Below, piece by piece: positions 1 to 13,189 of a DNA stretch of 64,000 nucleotides (positions are counted from its first letter, which is position 1; each line of letters opens with the position of its first letter). This DNA is from Apostichopus japonicus (lineage: Eukaryota > Echinodermata > Holothuroidea > Aspidochirotida > Stichopodidae). The translations under genes and the position numbers were made by a program. The stretch covers positions 1,236,001 to 1,300,000 of the forward strand of contig NC_092573.1 of NCBI RefSeq assembly GCF_037975245.1, read 5' to 3'. A model generated the notes under the pieces. The model was not told where the DNA came from. It made no database searches and saw nothing but the letters and a program-made list of their open reading frames with translations.

Positions 1-1849
1 ACATAATGAAAAGTGAGATAAACATTCACAAGATGTTTTAGTCCCAGAGCTTAATCAGTGGATTTGCAAGAACTTATGATGAAGGAAATTTCAAAGTTAA
101 CAGATGACAGCTCCTCAGAGTGACCCAACAAGGCTGGAAAAATAGAGAAACCTAGCCAATATCAGCCATGCAATCGGGTATAAGAATCACTGCAACAAGT
201 GAATGCCAAAGTTCACCTTATTATTAACAACATTACAGGGAGTTACTGTCAAACTAATCATAGTATGGTAAGACTTGGCCTTGTATTAAACTTACACTGC
301 AGTCTCCTACATATACAGAGCCAAGTAGAGATTCCTACTCACTGAACAGCTAATAATCTAAACCACTTTTCAAGTTGACTCAGCATTGATCAATAGCTTC
401 AACTACAACAACAAGAGATCATAAAAGGATCAATCCCTTATAATACTATAGGTACTTCTTTGTCCAAAGTTTAAATTAAATGCAGAGACATTTTGAAGTG
501 CTAACAATTTATTGAACTTATCACATTATAGGGAGCCACAGCTTCCATTTCAAAAGCAATGATCAATCTACTTATCTTTTGTTTGACACAAAAGGTTTAA
601 TACAGGAATAGGGATAAAACTGCAAATTTAGCAGATAAGTCACTCCATTGCTTCTGTGTTAGTAATTTGGTAAATAAGTAATAGCATCTGTCGTTCATAT
701 AGCATACAACCGAGAACAATGTCACATAAAATACAGTGCTGTATGCACAACCTACAGTACTCATCTTAACACTTAGGAAGCTGAAAATAATTATCATCAA
801 ATTTTAGGGAAAGGCAGTACACTGCACAGTTTATCCCATGTACAGTAGTTTGGGCAAACTTAGAGTTCCCTGCACCAGTATATATATATATATAGACAAA
901 ATTATAATTATTTTTGTTAGCAATGTTCACCTCCAGCCATGACAACATTAATTGTCATGTGAGAAACTTAACTTTCACCAAGGATGATATCCTCCGGCTT
1001 CGAAATATCCTCACTTTAAGAATGGCTGCAGTGAATTATGTGTCAATAACACAGTCCAGCTAGTATTTGTGTTGGCAAAATATATGCATTTGATGTATTA
1101 GACATCAAAGGCATATATACAGTATGATCATTAATTAGAGAATATTAATGAAAAACAACACAAAGTAATCAATTCTACCAGCAAATGAAAAACCGTGTAG
1201 TTCTAATGGACGTGTACAAGATCGTCAGTCTCTCAGACAAAATTCATGAGTAGGGTAAAATGTTAATTGGTCGTCATACCCTCCGGGACAGTCCAATTTC
1301 TGTTCGGACAATCGAAATCAGTCTCAAATTTTGCTCTGATGAGGCATACTACTACCTGTCTTGCTTCCCTTTCTCAAGTTATTACATTGGATGCTCTATT
1401 CATCTCAAGAAGACAACCAATGCACACACACACACAAAAATGTAAGTGTACACAAAAATTTTGACTATGTCAACATGACTTGCATGTTTCCCTCTCATGA
1501 TGATAAAAAAATCTATTTATAATGTTTTCTATTGGACTGAACACATCAATCAAAAGTAAGAACTTAGAATTCATTCACTTGCAAAATTAGGTCACAGCTT
1601 GAGTTTAAGATAAAAAGCCCCAACATATGCGAAACCAGGGCAAATTAAGTCATGCAGAGCCCTTCGACACTTGTTTCTACTGTAATCGACCATGCAATTT
1701 CACTCCTTTGTCAATGTTGAGATGTTTGATCAGCCTCATGAAACATGATGGTCTCTGGACTAGATAGTTTTATCGGTTCATGAAAAGAGCAAATGCCTTC
1801 ATCCATTCGTTCTTATGTTTCGCAGAGAGACAGAAAGGACTTCTACAGA
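1..1849. other. AT-rich sequence, no gene recognised
   Basis: I see no exon with credible splice sites and composition. A short TA run lies near 879-894. A 29-base segment near 240-268 is bounded by a ...ATTACAG acceptor-like and a GTAAGA donor-like sequence, but it is too short to judge. The block ends at the target-site duplication of the transposon that follows. Confidence 0.5.
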
Positions 1850-1857
1850 GTGCACAG
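1850..1857. repeat. Target-site duplication, left copy
   Basis: GTGCACAG, identical to 2834-2841, directly abuts the left terminal inverted repeat of the hAT-type element. Confidence 0.85.
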
Positions 1858-1867
1858 CAGGCTTGGG

Positions 1868-2012
1868 GTAATCGTAATCAGTAATCGTAATCGATTACAA
1901 TCGATTACATTTTTTTAAGTAATCGTAATCGATTACTTTTGTGAAAATTACAAAGTAATCGTAATCGATTACAAGGGCAAAGTAATCGTAATCGTATTAC
2001 ATTTATGATTAC
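1868..2012. repeat. Left subterminal ATCGTAATCGATTAC array
   Basis: At least four spaced, imperfect copies of GTAATCGTAATCGATTAC, partly self-complementary through ATCGAT/TAATCGATTA. A matching set occurs at the opposite end of the element. In hAT elements such subterminal repeats are typically transposase-binding sites; that role is inferred here. Confidence 0.75.
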
Positions 2013-2686
2013 AGTGAAATTTGAATGAGAAGGGCAAAATTACTAGAAATGATTAAAACTAATTCTTACTATTGGCTTTTAGTGTGACCAAAGAAGTGTT
2101 CCTGCTTCTAGAATTCTCTAGCACAATAAACATAAATTACTGGGGATTTGATCGCCATATTCAAGGATTTTTTATCACCTGAATTATTCTGTTCAAAAAA
2201 AATCACTGCAAATTAAGTATTTTGGTGGATCAGAATTTGCTTTACCAGAGTTGACCACTTTTTGATGAAAATAATTTACTTTTACTTTGGCCTTCCATGT
2301 CCCATGTACTGTGGAATGCCCCATTTCAAAGCTGTTTAGTTTTATTTTGGTGTTATCATGTAAAAGAGTTTTTAGTTTTGCTGCTATGCAGAAATTATTA
2401 GTTTACAAAATATAGTGTTGCCTGAAAATCTTCATTTGTTTTACTTTAGTATTTGTCTGTTTACTCTTTGTCTGTTTAAATTGTATTTTTTACTGGACTT
2501 ATGGGTTACACATCTTAAACATGTTAAGGCATAAATGTGTAATGCCTGGTAGGAATTGTAGATATACTTCCACAATTTTGTCCGTATATACTTTAAATGC
2601 CCTTCCCTTGCCCTATTTCATTGCCCTATTTCCCGGCAGAGAGTTATATTAAACAGATATGCAGAGGATTGTGCAAGTAACCACAA

Positions 2687-2822
2687 TGTAATCGTGATTG
2701 TAATCACGATTACATTACAATGTAATCGTAATCGATTACTTCAACTTTAGGCTGTAATCATAATCGTAATCATACATTCTCAAGTAATCGTAATCGTAAT
2801 CGATTACATTCAGATGTAATCG
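2687..2822. repeat. Right subterminal ATCGTAATCGATTAC array
   Basis: Copies of GTAATCG(TAATCG)ATTAC and the variants GTAATCGTGATTGTAATC and GTAATCATAATCGTAATC fill the last 140 bp of the element, mirroring the left end. Confidence 0.75.
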
Positions 2823-2833
2823 CCCCAAGCCTG

Positions 2834-2841
2834 GTGCACAG
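2834..2841. repeat. Target-site duplication, right copy
   Basis: GTGCACAG, identical to 1850-1857, directly abuts the right terminal inverted repeat of the hAT-type element. Confidence 0.85.
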
Positions 2842-5800
2842 TGTGTTATATATGTTTTTTCTCTCTCTCTCTCTCTTTCCCCCTTTTTTTTGTGTACATT
2901 ATCTTGATGTTTTTTATTCATCATTCCTGTAATTTTCAAGGACTAAGTTTCCATTGGGATATATTTCAGATAGATCTACTGTAGCTATTTCATTGATATA
3001 CAGATCAAGAGAACTGGCATATTTGTTACCTGTTTTATATCATTCTTTTTTTCTTTTCTTTTTTCCACAATTTGAAGTTGGTAGCTGGCAGGGACTTAAA
3101 CAGCAGCCATTACCATACTGTAGCTATGTTCACTGAACGTTACCGTAATCAGTTTAACTCATTGTCATCATTCTGGTTGCTTAAAAGAAGTTATAAAAGA
3201 CAAAATTTGGCATACAAAATGAAAAAATTACACTGCAATAAATGTTTGTACTTTGGATCGATTTTGGGAACGGAACAAAGTGCTCAGTAATCAACCTTAA
3301 AGAATTGAGAAGAATCACCATAGATCTCTACCCATGGCGAACAGTGACCTTAAATTTGACGACATTAAAATAACAATCTATGGAATGATTGGCGAATATT
3401 ATAACAGAAAGAAGAAAAATTATCTGACAGCATTTTCAAAATAATAACCTAAAATAAACTTTAATTACAGTAAACTGTTCAGCTCTATATTCCCCCAGCA
3501 ATATCAAAACGATCCAGTTATTACACTACTAATGAGGAAATCAATCAGTTAGTTTTTTTTTTTATGAAAATATCATTTTGATCACTCCCCCATGTCCCCA
3601 CCCACCCCCCCCCAATAAAAAAAAAATCCCTTCCTTCCTATCTTGACCTGAAATTCAGCAATTGTAAGATGATACAAGAAGGTTTAAGCAAGTAAGTTAT
3701 AACTATGCCAACAGAATGGTAGTTTTTTATTGTAGTCTTGGATGTACTGCTTTAAATCACTTAGTTTAAATTGCCTGATCAACCCCTTGCAACCACTCAT
3801 TTACGAATAGAAAGATGCTATTCAACAGATGAACAAACTAGAGCTAATCTGCCAGTCAACTTGTTGAAGGGCGGGTGGGGGGGGGGGACAAGAAGGGGGA
3901 GGAAATAAACAGATCATTGGACCAATTCATAGGTATCACAAAAATGAAGAATATAATGCACAATCTTCACTTCAATACAAACTCATTCTTTGAAGTGTGC
4001 TACAATTTTGCAGTTTCAACATAACTCTCTATTATTTCGACGGGTTTTTTACTGCTGATAGTAACAGCCAACTATAGTACCAGCATTCCATTAGTCCCAC
4101 AGTATATATAACACACAGTCCATCATTTGCAGATTTCTCACCAGGACACCACAAGTCTACGTACGACAAATTACTTTTCTTCATCAGTGTGTAGTCATGC
4201 TACAAGTACATGCAGCACTACTATAGCACTGTCACGAGCAATTCTGCCCTTAGACCAGTGGATCTTTGTACTGCATAAACACCAAATCAAATAATAGAGC
4301 AATGTCGGGCGAAAAATGTCACGAACACAAATCAGGATAACCCAACTGCAAGACCATGTGATCCAATTATATTAACAAAAAGGGCAAAAATGCAAAATTC
4401 AATGATCGGGTTGGCTCAATGCAAAGTCATGGTTTGGAAACATCTTGTACAAGTAAATGATTTGTTTGGGTACAGGTTTTATTTATTTATATATTATTGC
4501 CAGTGAAGAGTAAAACTGATGGAATAATAACAAGCTAAAGGAATTATTATTTTTCATTTTGGCAGTCAAGTTCATGTTGACTGACAGCTGGATTGCATGG
4601 GTAATATCTTCTGCATTCATGTCCCTCCTAAATTAATGATGTGACTGTTTTTTATCTGAATTGACAGACTTTGGGTTCATTGAATAAATTGGAATTTATG
4701 TTCTTAAACCCTGACTATATTTTCAGTCATGAATACTTGCAAATATGTATATATAATCTGTTCTGAAAGTTTGAAATCTGATATCACAGTTCAAAGATTT
4801 ATATATGGAAAATCCGACCAATGAGGGGGGGGGGATTTAAACTGAGCTTTATAGTATTGTAAGTTTGAGTGCACAATTCTACTTCCTAACCCCCCCCCCC
4901 CCCCCACCACCATCCTACCCCAATTTGCATACATTACATTCAGTATTCTGCAGCAATGGTAATTTATCAACAAACTTGTGCAAGTGTTTTTTACATTCTC
5001 TTGTAGGTTACAAGTAAGCAAGAATAAATTGTAGAAATGCTTGGAATGTGAGCTGGAACTAGGTAGCTAAGGTTCATGAAAATGCCTACATAATTACAAA
5101 TAAAGTATTGTTTCACAGTCATGTGATATGCCACTCAAGTTCCTAATTAACTTATGAGACACAAAAATAGCAACTTGCCAGTTGCAGCTCTAATTTATAA
5201 TTGCAGAAATCTTAGTCACCACATTCTGTGATGGTGGTTGTGTTCAATGGCAATCAAGCAACTGTTGACATTCAGTTTGTCTTTCTACCAATGGAGTCCA
5301 TACATACAGTAGCATGGGAAATGTTCTTACACAGTGTGTGTTGTCATGGTAACCTGATGAGTAATTATGTTAATTCAAAAATCTTAAAACTTATTGTAAA
5401 TGCAAATTACACTTCAATTATATGTGTAGGGTTTGGTGATTATAACACAAAATGAATAATGTGTATTTAACAAATTTTCAACTTTATGGTTCTAGTGTTT
5501 TTGACTCAAGTTGAAAGTCAATTTTGGTTGTGTCTATTAAAGATTAGAGTAGAATAGAATGGAAAAGATAGAATAGAATAGAAACCCAAAGCTGTAAATA
5601 TTATCTATGAAAATGAAATTAGGAACTTCCCTCAGGATCACAGGCCAAGTACTAGAATAGCCACGAAACCGAAAGTAGTTTGTAACATAAACATGTTTTA
5701 ATCTTTGATATTTCAATATGCTACCAAAGAAGATGGATATTGACATTGTGAAACTTTCTGTTTCAGTTTGAACAATGAACTTGATCTACTTTCTCTTGCG

Positions 5801-8800
5801 TTCAATTACCATCTCTGCTCTACATTGCTAAAAGCACTAGAAATGGATTTGGGCACAGGTCTGTATAAATGAACACTGTCTGCTTAGGTCTGTCTCCACA
5901 CAGCCTTAGCACTCTGTCTAAAATGATCTGATAATATATTTTGGACTACGCAGGGCAATTTTTTAAGGAAATTTCCCAGGTGACCGGAAAAAAGAGCCTA
6001 TATAGTCACATAACATGACAAGTGTACCATCAGACAGTACAAACATGGTAACTACCAGCACATTATCAGAAATCCTCTTACAGGGCAAAGAATGTACTAC
6101 ATCAAAATATTTGTGTCAAAATTGTAAGAGTTTTACAGTGCTGCTTAATATGCATACTTGTGATACTATATATTCTATGAGTTCCTAATGCTCAAATACT
6201 TCATTATCAATAATGAACAAGTCTAAAACTGTTACGTTCATATGACCATGCAAAAATGATACATTTAAATGGCAATCTTTCTCAAGTTTGACCAGACTGC
6301 ATTTTGCTGAATCTAGTCGTCCGTCACACAACCTTGGTGGGAAACTTGGTCGTCTTGGTTGATCATTGATAATTTGCTTTGCTGTGCAATGTACACCCTA
6401 AATTGACTGGCCACTTCTGGTCAGCTACCTTGATTATCATTCTGAACCCCCAAGTACCTAGATGTGTTTTCTGTGTGGGATTTTGCTATCATTATGCACG
6501 CATCCATGACTCATGACAATTTGCACACACATGGGCACCCAACCCAGTGCAATTCTATCGTGAACCATATGGCAGCGACCCCAGTCCCTCCACTTACTTC
6601 AGGAACAAGGAATAAATGAAAAAGGTTGAACCGTTTTGCAAAAAACTCCTTTCGAAATCACTACAACTGATCTTGCTCAATAGGCTTAACACCATTTCCC
6701 AATTTGTACCCTTAAGGGGTCTATCCATCATACAGACACTATCTGAGTTTTAGTTGTATAATGATTTTATTTACCTAGATCTCGCACTTCAAAATTATAG
6801 ATTTTTAAAATGTTAAAATACTGAAATTAATGAATGCAAAGGGTACTTGCTATATTTAGTCTGTAAATCATTTAACTGATTAATCTCAAGTTTGATCCAC
6901 AAAATTTCTTTTCTAAGATATGCACGGCAACGTCAAACCACTACAGACCGTGGGCACTTTGAGAGAAATGTTGCAAGCTTGACAACACACAACACTGTGT
7001 TCCACCAAGTAAGAGAAGGAAGTACCATACACATGTGTCTCTTCATATATAATGTCTTTATGATAACAGTGATATCCAGGCATGCATGTGCATGAAATTA
7101 CCTGTCTCTAATGGCAAAAAAAAACAAGTTGGATTGCACAGGTACAGGAAGCTAAAGAAGCTATGAGTGCAGGAGTCTACACTTGTAGAGAGCTTTTAAC
7201 AACACTTTCTACAAGGCCAACTCCATAAAAATCATCTGGAACAGTCCCAGTAGACGCCAGATGGAGAGATAAGTTTAGAATCAAAGTTAGCTTAGATATG
7301 GTATCTTTTGCAATAGGTGGCCCATATCAATTAACAAAAACAATAAAGCCATGCTAGTCTTGTAAGAAGTCTTTAGGTAACTTTTATTCAGCAAACTTTA
7401 ACTTTGTACAACAGTAAAACAACAAAGACTATGAATGTCACAACATCACTATTGCTACAAAGATAGTGCTAGATTGATGTTCTTGAGTTATGAAACCTCA
7501 CCATGACAAGTACTATGATGCTTCATGAACATGGCAATAATTAAGGCTCAGTCTAGACAAAGTGTTCTCAATTTATGTTCTATGAGGGCCAGAGAGAAGC
7601 ATTGGTTGGAGTAAAAGGCCGGCAAGAGAGAACCAACTTTTCACTATACTATACCTACTGTAGATTGACAAATGTGCACGGCAGGTCAGTAAGGTATTTA
7701 AGTCAAGGAACCTATATGGACCTACACCCAATTATTCACTATGATTGTAAACCACTTTATAGCTTCCCAGAGACCAGATTTGGCCCACTTACTACCAAAT
7801 GAGACAGTAACGTTATTTGTGAATAAAGTTTGCTTCCCAAGGACGCAAGTCCTCAAAATGTTTGCGCCACATATCAATTCCTTTCTTTCTAAAATGCACA
7901 CTAAACATTCTTCAAAATAGCCCTCTTACTGACCAATGCGTATGACTCATCACCTTGACCGAAAATCCTGTGGCTCTGTGCGGACAAGTTGTTTGGACTA
8001 TTCCATTCATCAGGGGGTCTTAAATGGTGTTTCAATAATTATAGGATTGCATTAGATAAATTAATTGGCACTTACTTGCTTCAATATTTATGATGCATAT
8101 TCCACGGTCATTTTCTTTGAAATAATATTAAGTTCAATAAAATATTTGAAAGTTTTTGAAAGCGAAACTCGGCTGTGGCGATGTAGGTGAACACTGTGCA
8201 TTGCGTAGCTGTACCCTATTACAGAGTACAGGATACACATATTACGTAACGGCGTGCCCACCGAAGAAAGCGAAACTTGTATTTTTCTTAGAAGAGATTC
8301 GATTGGATTGTACTTGGTCCGATTGTAGATAGTGACCAATGAAAATGAATTTAACATCAATGTAAAGTTAAGAAAAAATCCTTTCCAAAGCCGTTTGAAC
8401 TAAATTTGTCAATGAATATTCAAGAGGATGGTTACGCAAACAAAGTACGGCTATCAAATGGTGATTTTCTTCAGTATTTACTGTGTGTTTTCAATGAGGG
8501 TTTTGAGTTCGATATTTATTAACCTTGCATCGTAAATCACCGAAGTCCGGTGGAAGTTTGAACTGTATTGTTAAGAAAATAACAGAACTTTAGAGACAAC
8601 ACATTTCTCTGTTTAGTGCCGTTTGAACTAAGTTTTTTCGGTATTAACTTTTCACGCTATGGCTGTAGGAAAATGGTCTATATGGTAAAGTCATAGGCCT
8701 AAAACTGCGGCGGTGGAACTCAGTTCGCGTGCCGCACAAGGAATGGCGCTAAGGAATTGATATGCGTAGAAAAAGCTTGTGTCCTGATCGAACACCAATC

Positions 8801-10358
8801 GCATATACTGTATGAACTACTCTTACTAGTGTCGTTGTAAAGATGTGATAGTATCACTGCTCACCATACAGTGTGAATGTTCTACACAATGTACAGGGTA
8901 GATGGCACAGTGCCTTAACTTGGCTGTTTAACAGGGGCCATGCGGCCTGCCCTGCCCTTCCAACGAATTTTCACTCCCCCAGCCCCTTTCATCCACCGTT
9001 GTGCTTACCAGCTCGCAAACTCCGTAGTAGCTCCGTGCTTTGTCCTTGCAGCGATTCCAACAACCAACTATTCAAAAATCCCCAAACCTACAGTGTGCAT
9101 ATATCTCGCTAAATTCCACAGGTCACTACTGCATGTACATGGGCCTGTTTCGGACTTCAGAGTTTCAACAACACATGCGAAAATCCTCAAAACCTGATCC
9201 AACATTTACCCTGGGCTCTTTGCAGTGTTTGGAAAAAAACCAGCTCCATGAAAATTACAGTCGGCCTATGTAAGTAACATTTTACGCAATGTCGATTAAA
9301 AAAAAAAAAACTTCAATTGCTACTTTTGATGATGCATGAAGTACAATAGTTTACACACCAAGAAAATTGACTGGAGCACATGCTCCAGGGGACCGCGAAA
9401 AAGTTTGCAAGATAGAAACTACTGTAGTATGAATGCACATTTTACATTAGCGACTATCAGTGCGGAGAGAAGAAACATATTGCAAGATGAAAAATCATTT
9501 TGTTAGCTTCCCAAAAAATTCATAGATTGTCTCTACTTATAACATTTTCTGATCAAAACGATGATTCAAATATTATGTGATAGTCTCAGATACAGTTCAA
9601 GTGCATCTTCGTAACATGAGCGCTTGTTATATCAATATTTACCATGAAAATCTCTGTAATGAAAATGTTGTTATCCCTGTACCTTGCGGTTGATTGTTAT
9701 GATTTATTTGTTTTCAAACAAATTTATTCAACTGTACGATTGGAAGAAATTTTGGTTCCTTTCAGAAGAAGTTGTGGTTTTTTTAAATGAAAGAAAGAAA
9801 GACAAATTGTTTGTTCAAAAATATATTTTGTTATGTTTTGCACAGGCCTGGTTGTGAGTTTGTGTACTTGCGGTTTGTTCCTCTAATAAAACAAGTTTGC
9901 GACTGCTGGATGCAAGCAGTTTTAAGATTTTGCATCCCTTGCTAAAACATTGCGCCCCGGACTCAGAATCCAGCGTTTGTAACAATGCTGTGAGAACACC
10001 TAATGTAGACTGTTAACAACATTTGGGCCACAATGACCATGGTAAGGTCAATCACAATCAGACTTGTAGTATGACAGAGTGAGTGTGAGTACAATGGACT
10101 TTCTCTTCACAATCCCAGAAAGGACAGTATCACAGAGTTCTGTGGATTCAGATAATACACTCTAATTTGAGCCACCCTCATCTATCCTTCGATTACAGAG
10201 TGCACTATATACAGCCTACTGCATTTATTATTTGAATTTTTAAACACACAGAAAAACACACATATTGCTTATTCCAGGTTGATGAAAACAATCAGCAAAG
10301 TCACACAGAAACAGGGCCCATAATGACAATAAAATTAAACTATGATCCTCTGTCTTAC
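2842..10358. other. Long AT-rich block without a recognised gene
   Basis: I read both strands and found no exon I can defend. Contents worth noting are a CT run at about 2860-2878, a 16-base C homopolymer at 4890-4905, an AGAAT pentanucleotide repeat at about 5547-5583, and a perfect 8-bp palindrome CTGGAGCA-CA-TGCTCCAG at 9371-9388. Reading frames here are short and of random composition. If the kinase exon at 10359-10495 is real, its next exons should lie in this block or beyond on the minus strand. I looked for the HRD and DFG kinase motifs and did not find them. Confidence 0.5.
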
Positions 10359-10495
10359 CGTCCCAACTCATCTTTCAGAGTGTACGCTGCTTCAAAACTG
10401 TTGACTTTCTGTGATTCTGTTATCCAGGTACCATCGTCGTTATCCTTGTTCTGTGTCTCCTGTCCATTTGGCGTTTTTCCCTTTCCTGCTGGCAT
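10359..10495 (-). CDS. First coding exon, CaMK-family kinase (CaMKIV-like?)
   Basis: On the minus strand an ATG with A at -3 (10495-10493) opens a 45-codon frame, rich in N, D, K, Q and E, that ends LKDELGR at a consensus donor CG|GTAAGA (phase 2, last exon base 10359). The pattern W-I-x-x-S followed by F-E-x-x-Y-x-L-K-D-E-L-G-R matches the region just before the glycine-rich loop of calcium/calmodulin-dependent protein kinases, most closely my memory of the CaMKIV N-terminus, where a WI motif precedes a similar ELGRG. The kinase body would lie at lower coordinates; I did not find it, so intron 1 is probably longer than 10 kb. Seen: start, composition, donor. Family: inferred from one short motif; other CaMK-group kinases share ELGRG. 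An overlapping uORF-like frame starts at an upstream ATG (about 10509). No neighbouring gene can be tied to it functionally. Confidence 0.55.
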
Positions 10496-12253
10496 AGTTG
10501 AACCATTAAACCAAAGTAGATAACCAACGGTTACGCTACACTACAAGTTAGTAAATCAGCGTTGTTGAGTTGTACTTCTATTGCCCTTTTCTGTTCAAAC
10601 TATATCCACCTATCATAAAAGACAAAAACAATAAACGTGAAGATGGTAGTTGGTTTGCTATTGTCATTTTAGGGGAAATTATCAAATGACAGGGGGGGTG
10701 GAAAAGGATTGAAGGTATAGACTCTCACAGACAAAGAAATAAAATGAATAACATGTTACATATATACATGACTTCCACATCCACCAGATACAAACATTTT
10801 GTCCAACCAGTAGTGACCAAATGAGGATATACTGTTACACAATAAATGGAGTATCTTCTCTTGCACGTATACTATGAGCCCACATGGAAGAGATGAGTAA
10901 CAGAGTAAGAGATTAAGGTTATAGTGTAACATGCATATCTCCATAATGAAACTACATAATTAGAAAGATAAAAACTAACAGACTAGAGGTCCAGAACATC
11001 ATATAGTATATGGAAGTTAGCTTCTCTCATGGCTCTTGAGCAAGCATTGTACCCTATTAATGACACTTATTGTATTCAATGGCTACCATGTAAATCATTT
11101 GCAGACCACCACAGTGGCACATACTCAAAAATAATCTACTGCGAGATAATAAGTACCAAAATTGTTACTGAGTTATATAGTGCGCGCAACCACTTAAAGA
11201 ATCTATAAACGTTATTATCGATACTGAAATATTTACACTGTAAGTTGCAAATTTCTGTAAAAGATGACTACAAAAAAGTATCACCCACAGTTTTTTCGAA
11301 GAAAACATCAGGGATTTCATGAGCACTGCCACATACTTATTAATCGTTGGTCATTAAGCTTAGAGACTTACAACCTTACAACAAAAGATATGCTCATTTT
11401 TGGAACAATGCATCTAAGGGAAATGAATTCAGCATTGTGCATCTACCAGACCTTCACCACACCAAGCCCCTCACCCCCCCCCCCTTCTCCTACTTTAAAA
11501 TAAAGGACTATAGGGGATTTTGCTCTTGGCACATTCAAAGCAATAACTTTGCAAGGCCAAGATCAGTTTTCCATCAAAAATTTAGCAAGTTGCATGATAA
11601 AAGGAATACCACTGTTTGTATCTGGTGTGTGTTAGCTCCAAATTGAAGGGGTGTAAAAAGAGAAACTGCTAAGGATACCTTAATTTGCCTTTTATTAAAA
11701 CTAACAGGGATTCTATGGAATTAGCCACTCACTGCTTGGCCTATAGCTAAGGTAAAATCTGAAATGCCTTTAATATTTTTACAAAACCTCTTGCTGACTA
11801 TTTTGAACTTATTTCAAATTTATTATTATACAGACTTAGTGGGTACTAATTTGATGTGATCAAAAACAAACTTCACAGCAAAAACCAAAACGCTTCTCGC
11901 AGCTCAATGCAATTAGTTAATGAATGATACAGACCAAACTCCTGACAGTAGACTGTACTTATTGCTGCAAAATGGTATCCAAACTTTGCAGAATATTTAA
12001 CAGGGAATTGATTAACATGGTTTGCATGAAATATTTCAATTTGATACTTTAAATGGTCTCATGTTCCTTGCCTAAATGGCCTTCAATTATCCAGAACAGA
12101 GGACTTTACTTTAAATTTATGTAAAGAAATCATGGAGGCATGAATAATCTATTTTGTGAATCTTTTTAGGCTATCAGTTAGCAACTTCTACAATTCACTT
12201 CATCATAAATCTAGATCTTAATGAGATCTTCTTTTTTTCTTGCTTTCTTCTAG
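10496..12253. other. AT-rich sequence, no supported gene
   Basis: Contains a C-rich tract near 11470-11484 and a 99-codon open frame at 11347-11646 (+) that has no recognisable motif and no clear splice signals, so I do not call it. It ends in a very strong pyrimidine tract and TAG acceptor just before 12254. Confidence 0.45.
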
Positions 12254-12371
12254 TCTGACTTCGATAGAAATTTCACTAGAAACTTTTTACCTGAATCACA
12301 GTGTTTTCCCTTTTGTGCTTATTGTTATGTTGACCAAGAAAGTGATTGATGCTGCACATAACGAGGAAACG
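12254..12371 (+). CDS. Candidate internal exon with hydrophobic segment
   Basis: A very strong acceptor (pyrimidine tract about 12229-12250, then TAG at 12251-12253) precedes a 118-nt segment ending at ACG|GTAGGC. In the frame beginning at 12255 it encodes 39 residues with a hydrophobic stretch FPFVLIVML followed by TKK and an acidic NEET end. Entry phase is 2 and exit phase 0, which would splice in frame onto the exon at 15424, giving a hydrophobic segment followed by a soluble tail. A second frame (starting at 12254) is also open for 31 codons, with CFPFCAYCY, and stops at 12347-12349, so the frame is uncertain. Family not recognised. Confidence 0.35.
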
Positions 12372-13189
12372 GTAGGCATGGGACCACTACTGAACTACAC
12401 TATAGGCCCAGGTATGGACCCAGGCCCTCCCAACCTACGCCACACAATATTTATAAAAGAAACTTCGGCAAGATGCTCACAGGGCTTCTAGTAAGAAGGT
12501 ACCATTTTGACTACACAAGTGCATCATTCTACGCATTGCAGTCCATGACAGTCATCAGATAGGCCTAGCCTAAGTGTATTGCCAAAGAGAGATTTAACTG
12601 GCTACTTAGTCTTCTCAGGCAGACTTGGCCATCAATACAGTACTTTGGTAAATCTGGACACCAAACATGGTGGATGACATACTATAGCTTACAGGTACTT
12701 GTGGAGTATCTTGCCTTTTCTTTCATACATAAATACATTGGGAGTGCCTATGGGTATGTCAGGGAAATACACAGGACCTTTAATCAATTCTACATAGCCT
12801 AGCCTTGGTCTTACTAACAGTATAATGGTATACAGTCACTTGGCATACTACTACTAGTAAGAGCATGAATTATGTTCTTGTAAAGACAGTGGAAATAACG
12901 ATCTCATTGATATTGCACTGGGTTTTATTTCTAGCCAAACCTTCAACTCTGTAATTTTACTGATGGATTGATCAGATTCCACCAGAAGTAGATAAAATTA
13001 ATACAAGGTAGGCCTAGGGAGTTTAACTGTACAACACAACAAAAGTTTGGTCAATTAACATTGCATTTAAAAATGTGATTTCAATGACTTTCTAACATGA
13101 CAACTAAGTTACACTTAAAAGTTACAGTGTCTATCGGTGCAGCTACATATACTATTACTAATACTATTGGCCTATGTATAACACAGTAT

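Larger units (their letters stand above)
1858..2833. mobile_element. Non-autonomous hAT-type DNA transposon
   Basis: The element begins CAGGCTTGGGG (1858-1868) and ends with the exact reverse complement CCCCAAGCCTG (2823-2833), an 11-bp terminal inverted repeat. It is flanked on both sides by an identical 8-bp direct repeat GTGCACAG (1850-1857 and 2834-2841). Seen directly: perfect termini and perfect 8-bp duplication. Known of the family: hAT superfamily elements make 8-bp target duplications and often start with CAG. At 976 bp with no internal reading frame of note, it cannot encode a transposase and would be mobilised in trans. The subterminal regions are dense with a short palindromic repeat, listed separately. 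The perfect duplication suggests a fairly recent insertion. Confidence 0.88.

Noticed and set aside
7900-7995. Minus-strand mini-exon ending at GTAAGAG that would fit the kinase phase
   Set aside because: The encoded residues do not match a kinase glycine loop or the lysine strand. At 46 nt it is indistinguishable from chance.
11347-11646. 99-codon plus-strand frame
   Set aside because: No motif, no clear start or splice context; expected by chance in 64 kb of AT-rich DNA.
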